Shown here: positions 61,292 through 64,000 of the stretch, piece after piece
Layout: each line of letters starts with the position of its first letter
Numbering within the stretch: the first letter of the stretch is position 1
NCBI RefSeq assembly: GCF_027247405.1
Contig: NZ_CP097463.1
Coordinates: forward strand, 1,302,001 to 1,366,000
DNA from: Jatrophihabitans cynanchi
GTDB lineage: Bacteria > Actinomycetota > Actinomycetes > Mycobacteriales > Jatrophihabitantaceae
Reading direction: 5' to 3'
Length of the DNA stretch: 64,000 nucleotides
The notes under the pieces: generated by a model
Databases searched by the model: none
Told to the model about the DNA's origin: nothing
Seen by the model: the letters and a program-made list of their open reading frames with translations, nothing else
Position numbers and translations under genes: made by a program

Positions 61292-61335
61292 AGGGTGCGG
61301 GGCCGGCCAAGGGGCGATGCACCCTGACCGGCCCC
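61292..61335 (-). promoter_or_regulatory. Interlocking inverted repeats between binding protein and permease genes
   Basis: On the minus strand the order is GGGGCCGG, AGGGTGC, CCGGCCCC, GCACCCT. The 8-bp and 7-bp stems interleave (A-B-A'-B'), so they are mutually exclusive or pseudoknot-forming. They sit 28 nt after the binding-protein stop, a place where expression of the permease is often damped. Confidence 0.55.
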
Positions 61336-61362
61336 TCGTAGGTTAGCCGTGACGAATTTGGT

Positions 61363-62655
61363 TCACGGTGTCACGCAGTGCGTTGTGTCTGCACCAACGT
61401 TCGACCACTGTCCATCCTTCAGCTGTGAGATGTAGTAGCAGTTGTCGACGTGAAGCTTGTCGCTGGCGCTAAACGTCAGCGGCCCCGTCAGGCCGTCGAG
61501 TGTGTTGTTCTTGATTGCGTACAAGCCGGGAAGGAGATCATCACCCGTTGACGTGGGGGTGAGCTTGGCGTTTTCGGCCGCCGTCCTGAACAGCTGAAAC
61601 GCCACCCACGCGCTCTGGACGTACGCGTTATAGCCGGCATTGGTCAACATGCCCGGATCGTACTGGTTGATCGCAGCGAAGTAGTCCTTCTGAGCCTGGG
61701 TGCGCTGTTCGTCGAACGGCCACACGTCATCCACCAGATAGAGCGTTGCGCCCCTCAGATCCGAATCCTTATCCCATGCGGGGTTGGCCAGACCGTTAGT
61801 GGTCAGGTAGGCACCGGCGTAGCCCTGCCGCATGCACGTCTTGATGATGTTCAGCGTCACCGTCGGCGAGATTCCGACGGCGGCGATGTCTGCCTTCGAG
61901 TTCTTCACCGAGAGGCAAGGGGCCGTGAAGTCAGGCGAGGTCGGCGATACTGTCGTGGTGTAAACGATCTTGACCCCGGTCGCCGCAGCCGCCGAGCTCA
62001 GCGCGGCTTCGAACTGCTGCACATTCTGCCCAGCACCTTGCGCAAGCAGATTTGCCACCGTCTTGAATCCGAGGCTCTTGTAGAGCTCGAATTGAGCGCT
62101 GATCAGCTCGCTGACGCCCAATGCGGCCGGGAATCCGTACTTCGGAGAGCCCGTCGTATTACCTGTTGCAGCCCCGCCGATGATCGGAACGTGCTTCTGC
62201 TCGAGATAGGGCGTCCAGGAGCCGAATGTGCCGGCCTGCGAACCCACGATCGCGACCACATGGTCCTGCTCGACCAACTTCTTGACGGCGCTCAGACCCT
62301 GGGCAGGGTTGCCAGCGTCGTCGACCGCGATCACCTTCACCGGGTGTCCGTTGATGCCGCCGTGTGCGTTTGTCCACTTGGCCCATACATCGGTGATCTT
62401 CAGGAAAAGCGGATCACCGAACGCGCCGCTTGCCGTCTGCACTGATCCGATTGTGATCGGGGAGCCCGTCGGAGTGTCTCCAGTACCGGTGGACGAGCTG
62501 CTTGCCGTCGTTGAACTCGTGGCGGCTCCGCCGGCGGTGCTGCTGCAGGCGGCCAAGGTCAGCGCGAGGCATGCCGTCGCTGGAATGACGATCTTCCATC
62601 CTCTTGCCGGCAGACGCTTCTCCGTCGCGCGACGTGAACGGTAAGTACTTCGCAT
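61363..62655 (-). CDS. ABC transporter substrate-binding lipoprotein (LivK-like)
   Basis: This 430-residue exported binding protein has a lipoprotein signal (KIVIPATACLALTLAACSSTAGG with the lipobox Cys), a Ser/Thr-rich linker, and a type I periplasmic-binding fold starting with ITIGSVQTASGAFGDPLFLK. It ends with GPLTFSASDKLHVDNCYYIS, typical of the Leu/Ile/Val-binding family. It lies immediately upstream of the fused LivHMG gene and should feed it. A palindrome lies about 100 nt upstream. The ligand is not predictable. Confidence 0.93.
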   Translation of the reverse strand: MRSTYRSRRATEKRLPARGWKIVIPATACLALTLAACSSTAGGAATSSTTASSSSTGTGDTPTGSPITIGSVQTASGAFGDPLFLKITDVWAKWTNAHGGINGHPVKVIAVDDAGNPAQGLSAVKKLVEQDHVVAIVGSQAGTFGSWTPYLEQKHVPIIGGAATGNTTGSPKYGFPAALGVSELISAQFELYKSLGFKTVANLLAQGAGQNVQQFEAALSSAAAATGVKIVYTTTVSPTSPDFTAPCLSVKNSKADIAAVGISPTVTLNIIKTCMRQGYAGAYLTTNGLANPAWDKDSDLRGATLYLVDDVWPFDEQRTQAQKDYFAAINQYDPGMLTNAGYNAYVQSAWVAFQLFRTAAENAKLTPTSTGDDLLPGLYAIKNNTLDGLTGPLTFSASDKLHVDNCYYISQLKDGQWSNVGADTTHCVTP

Positions 62656-62755
62656 TACCTCTCCTCTGTGATGACTTGGCGAGCGTCCAGGTGGGTATTA
62701 CGTCACGTCCGCGCTACATGACCCGCCGACGACAGATGCGAGTAGTTGTCTGGGT

Positions 62756-62771
62756 TTGAATTCGTATTCAA
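62756..62771. promoter_or_regulatory. Palindrome upstream of the second binding-protein gene
   Basis: TTGAATTCGTATTCAA has perfect 6-bp arms around TCGT. The adjoining AGTTGTCTGG (62744-62753) matches one half of the GntR-type operator. It is a possible control site for the transporter operon. Confidence 0.4.
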
Positions 62772-63030
62772 GATAGGCGCACCCGAGATCGACGTCAAGG
62801 TCTCGCAGGCAAGCGGCGTTACATGGGCCACGCGGTGTGGCCAAGCTGGCCGCGTTTCGCGACCACGACGAAGCGGTGTGGAGTGACGTCCCACGCCTTC
62901 GCCGACTTGAAACCCTCGGGTATGTCGGCGCTTCCGGATGAGGGTGTAGTTCCTGGCACGTCGGTGCCGGGGCGCGGATCGAGATCTTCCGATGATGGGA
63001 GTTCTCACACCGCCCACTCGGAAGACCTCG
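62772..63030. other. Intergenic stretch upstream of the ISL3 remnant
   Basis: No supported gene. Short reading frames here show no family similarity. Confidence 0.45.
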
Positions 63031-63690
63031 ACGTGCCTGACGCCACCTTCTTCGTGCGCCCTGACCTGGGCGCGTTCCGCCGTCTTGACGAGCTCGGGTT
63101 GGGGGTCGTCGGGCACTACCCTTCAGCCGGATCGGGCGGTGCTGGCATGTCGGGTCGAGCCCGGCGAGTTCGACCGGTGGTGCCGTCGGTGCGGGGGGGA
63201 AGGAGTACCGCGCGACACGGTGACCCGACGGCTGGCGCACGAGCCGTTCGGGTGGCGGCCGACCACGCTGCTGATCACGATCCGCCGCTACCGATGCGCG
63301 TCGTGCTCTCCGGTGTGGCGGCAGGACACCGCTCGCGCGGCTGAGCCGCGGGCGCGACTGTCGCGGACGGCGCTGCGGTGGGCGTTGCAGGCGATCGTCG
63401 TGCAGCACCTCACGATCGCCCGCGTCGCCGAAGCCCTCGCAGTCACCTGGAACACCCGCCAACAGCGCGGTACTCGACAAGGGCCGCCGAGTGCTGATCA
63501 ATGACCCGCGCCGCCTCGATGGCGTGGCCGTGATCGGCGTCGACGAGCAGGCCGTGCGGCACACCCGACGGGCGACAAGTACGTCACCGTGGTCCTCGAC
63601 CTCACCCCGGTGCGTGACGGGGCCGGCCCGGCACGGCTGCTGGACATGGTCGAAGTCCGCTCCGAAGGGCCGAACTGAAGAAGCTCATCA
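63031..63690 (+). pseudogene. ISL3-family transposase, frameshifted remnant
   Basis: In order but in changing frames it reads PDATFFVRPDLGAFRRLDEL, QPDRAVLACRVEPGEFDRWC, TLLITIRRYRCASCSPVWRQ (zinc-finger region), RLSRTALRWALQAIVVQHLT, and INDPRRLDGVAVIGVDEQAV with GDKYVTVVLDLTPVRDGAGP, the start of the DDE domain. At least three frameshifts occur, and the rest of the DDE domain is missing. No terminal repeats were identified. Confidence 0.85.
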
Positions 63691-63827
63691 CCACGATCAG
63701 TGCTCACGTCCCGGCCGAACTCACCGAACTGATCACCCTCGGGTGCGTGTGATCACCTGACTTGGCCCCACTTCGGCCGGGCGGTTTCTAGCGATCGTTG
63801 CAACACCGGAGGTTTCCGGGAGCTGCT

Positions 63828-64000
63828 ATGGCGGGTCGTGGTCGGCGTGGTCGCGAGCCAGATGTTGACAAGCGTGAGCGGTTTGCTGAGCTGATCGCGC
63901 AGGGGGTGAGTAACCGGCGGGCGTGCCAGCTCGTGGGCATCGCGCGCAAGACGGGGACACGCTGGCGGTTGGGGCGCACAGTCACGCTTCCCGACGGTCG
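63828..64000 (+). CDS. IS30-type transposase, N-terminal part (cut by window edge)
   Basis: ATG 63828 opens a frame to the window end (about 57 residues): GRGRREGREP-like basic start, then VDKRERFAELIAQGVSNRRA and CQLVGIARKTGTRWRLGR. This is the helix-turn-helix start of IS30-family transposases. The catalytic domain lies beyond the window, so intactness cannot be judged. It follows the ISL3 remnant by about 140 nt. Confidence 0.7.
   Translation, partial: MAGRGRRGREPDVDKRERFAELIAQGVSNRRACQLVGIARKTGTRWRLGRTVTLPDG

Overview
The window is high-GC, densely coded DNA of actinobacterial type. The evidence is the abundance of GTG and TTG starts, long chains of genes overlapping by 4 nt (ATGA or GTGA), a luciferase-type F420-like oxidoreductase, an actinobacterial two-part arsenate reductase, and ISL3, IS30 and IS110 remnants. 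The genus cannot be read from the sequence. There are no rRNA genes, no complete tRNA genes and no CRISPR array.

Positions 1-41.2 kb hold a catabolic gene block. It starts with two adjacent paralogous FadR/FCD-type GntR regulators, a PucR-like sensor fragment and a LysR regulator. These are followed by an acyl-CoA synthetase, a BKACE-type enzyme and an amidohydrolase (one operon, 8107 down to 3737), a divergent flavin dehydrogenase, and a frameshifted IS110 transposase. A very long minus-strand operon (about 25.1 down to 14.0 kb) encodes a CoA-ester lyase, a CaiB-type CoA transferase, an F420-like oxidoreductase, 2-oxo-acid dehydrogenase E1alpha, E1beta and E2, a MaoC dehydratase, an enoyl-CoA hydratase, two acyl-CoA dehydrogenases and an SDR. 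A CoxG-like/TPP enzyme/VOC operon lies below it. Upstream are a MenB/BadI-like ring-opening crotonase, two 3-hydroxyacyl-CoA dehydrogenases and a complete branched-chain-type (Liv) ABC importer. An epoxide hydrolase, a flavin monooxygenase and a D-aminoacylase-like hydrolase complete the minus strand. A P450, a Rieske oxygenase alpha and a beta subunit run the other way. The inferred function is import, oxygenation, CoA activation, beta-oxidation and ring opening of a cyclic carboxylic acid; the substrate is unknown. Nine copies of a 15-bp palindrome (consensus AAYTRTCAGACAATT) sit in front of most of these operons and of the two GntR genes, which suggests one local regulon.

Positions 41.2-58.5 kb are accessory DNA. 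After a debris zone (shredded alcohol dehydrogenase, MFS and XRE fragments), two related att-like segments (42854 and 54081), each resembling the 3' end of a tRNA or tmRNA and each followed by integrase 5' sequence, bracket an 11-kb element. Its cargo is metal and metalloid resistance: merR-merB with a textbook MerR promoter dyad, arsR-phosphatase fusion, aquaporin, CoA-disulfide-reductase-like flavoprotein, arsC, arsM and a second arsR. It also carries a Clp-N/HTH operon with a doubled operator and a PadR/HAAS pair. A complete tyrosine recombinase with an unusual CxCxxC insert follows the right repeat, then fragments of a methyltransferase, an APC permease and another IS110 transposase.

Positions 58.5-64 kb carry a second Liv-type importer in which both permeases and the ATPase are fused into one 906-residue protein, preceded by its own binding protein. 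A decayed ISL3 transposase and the start of an IS30-type transposase run to the window edge.
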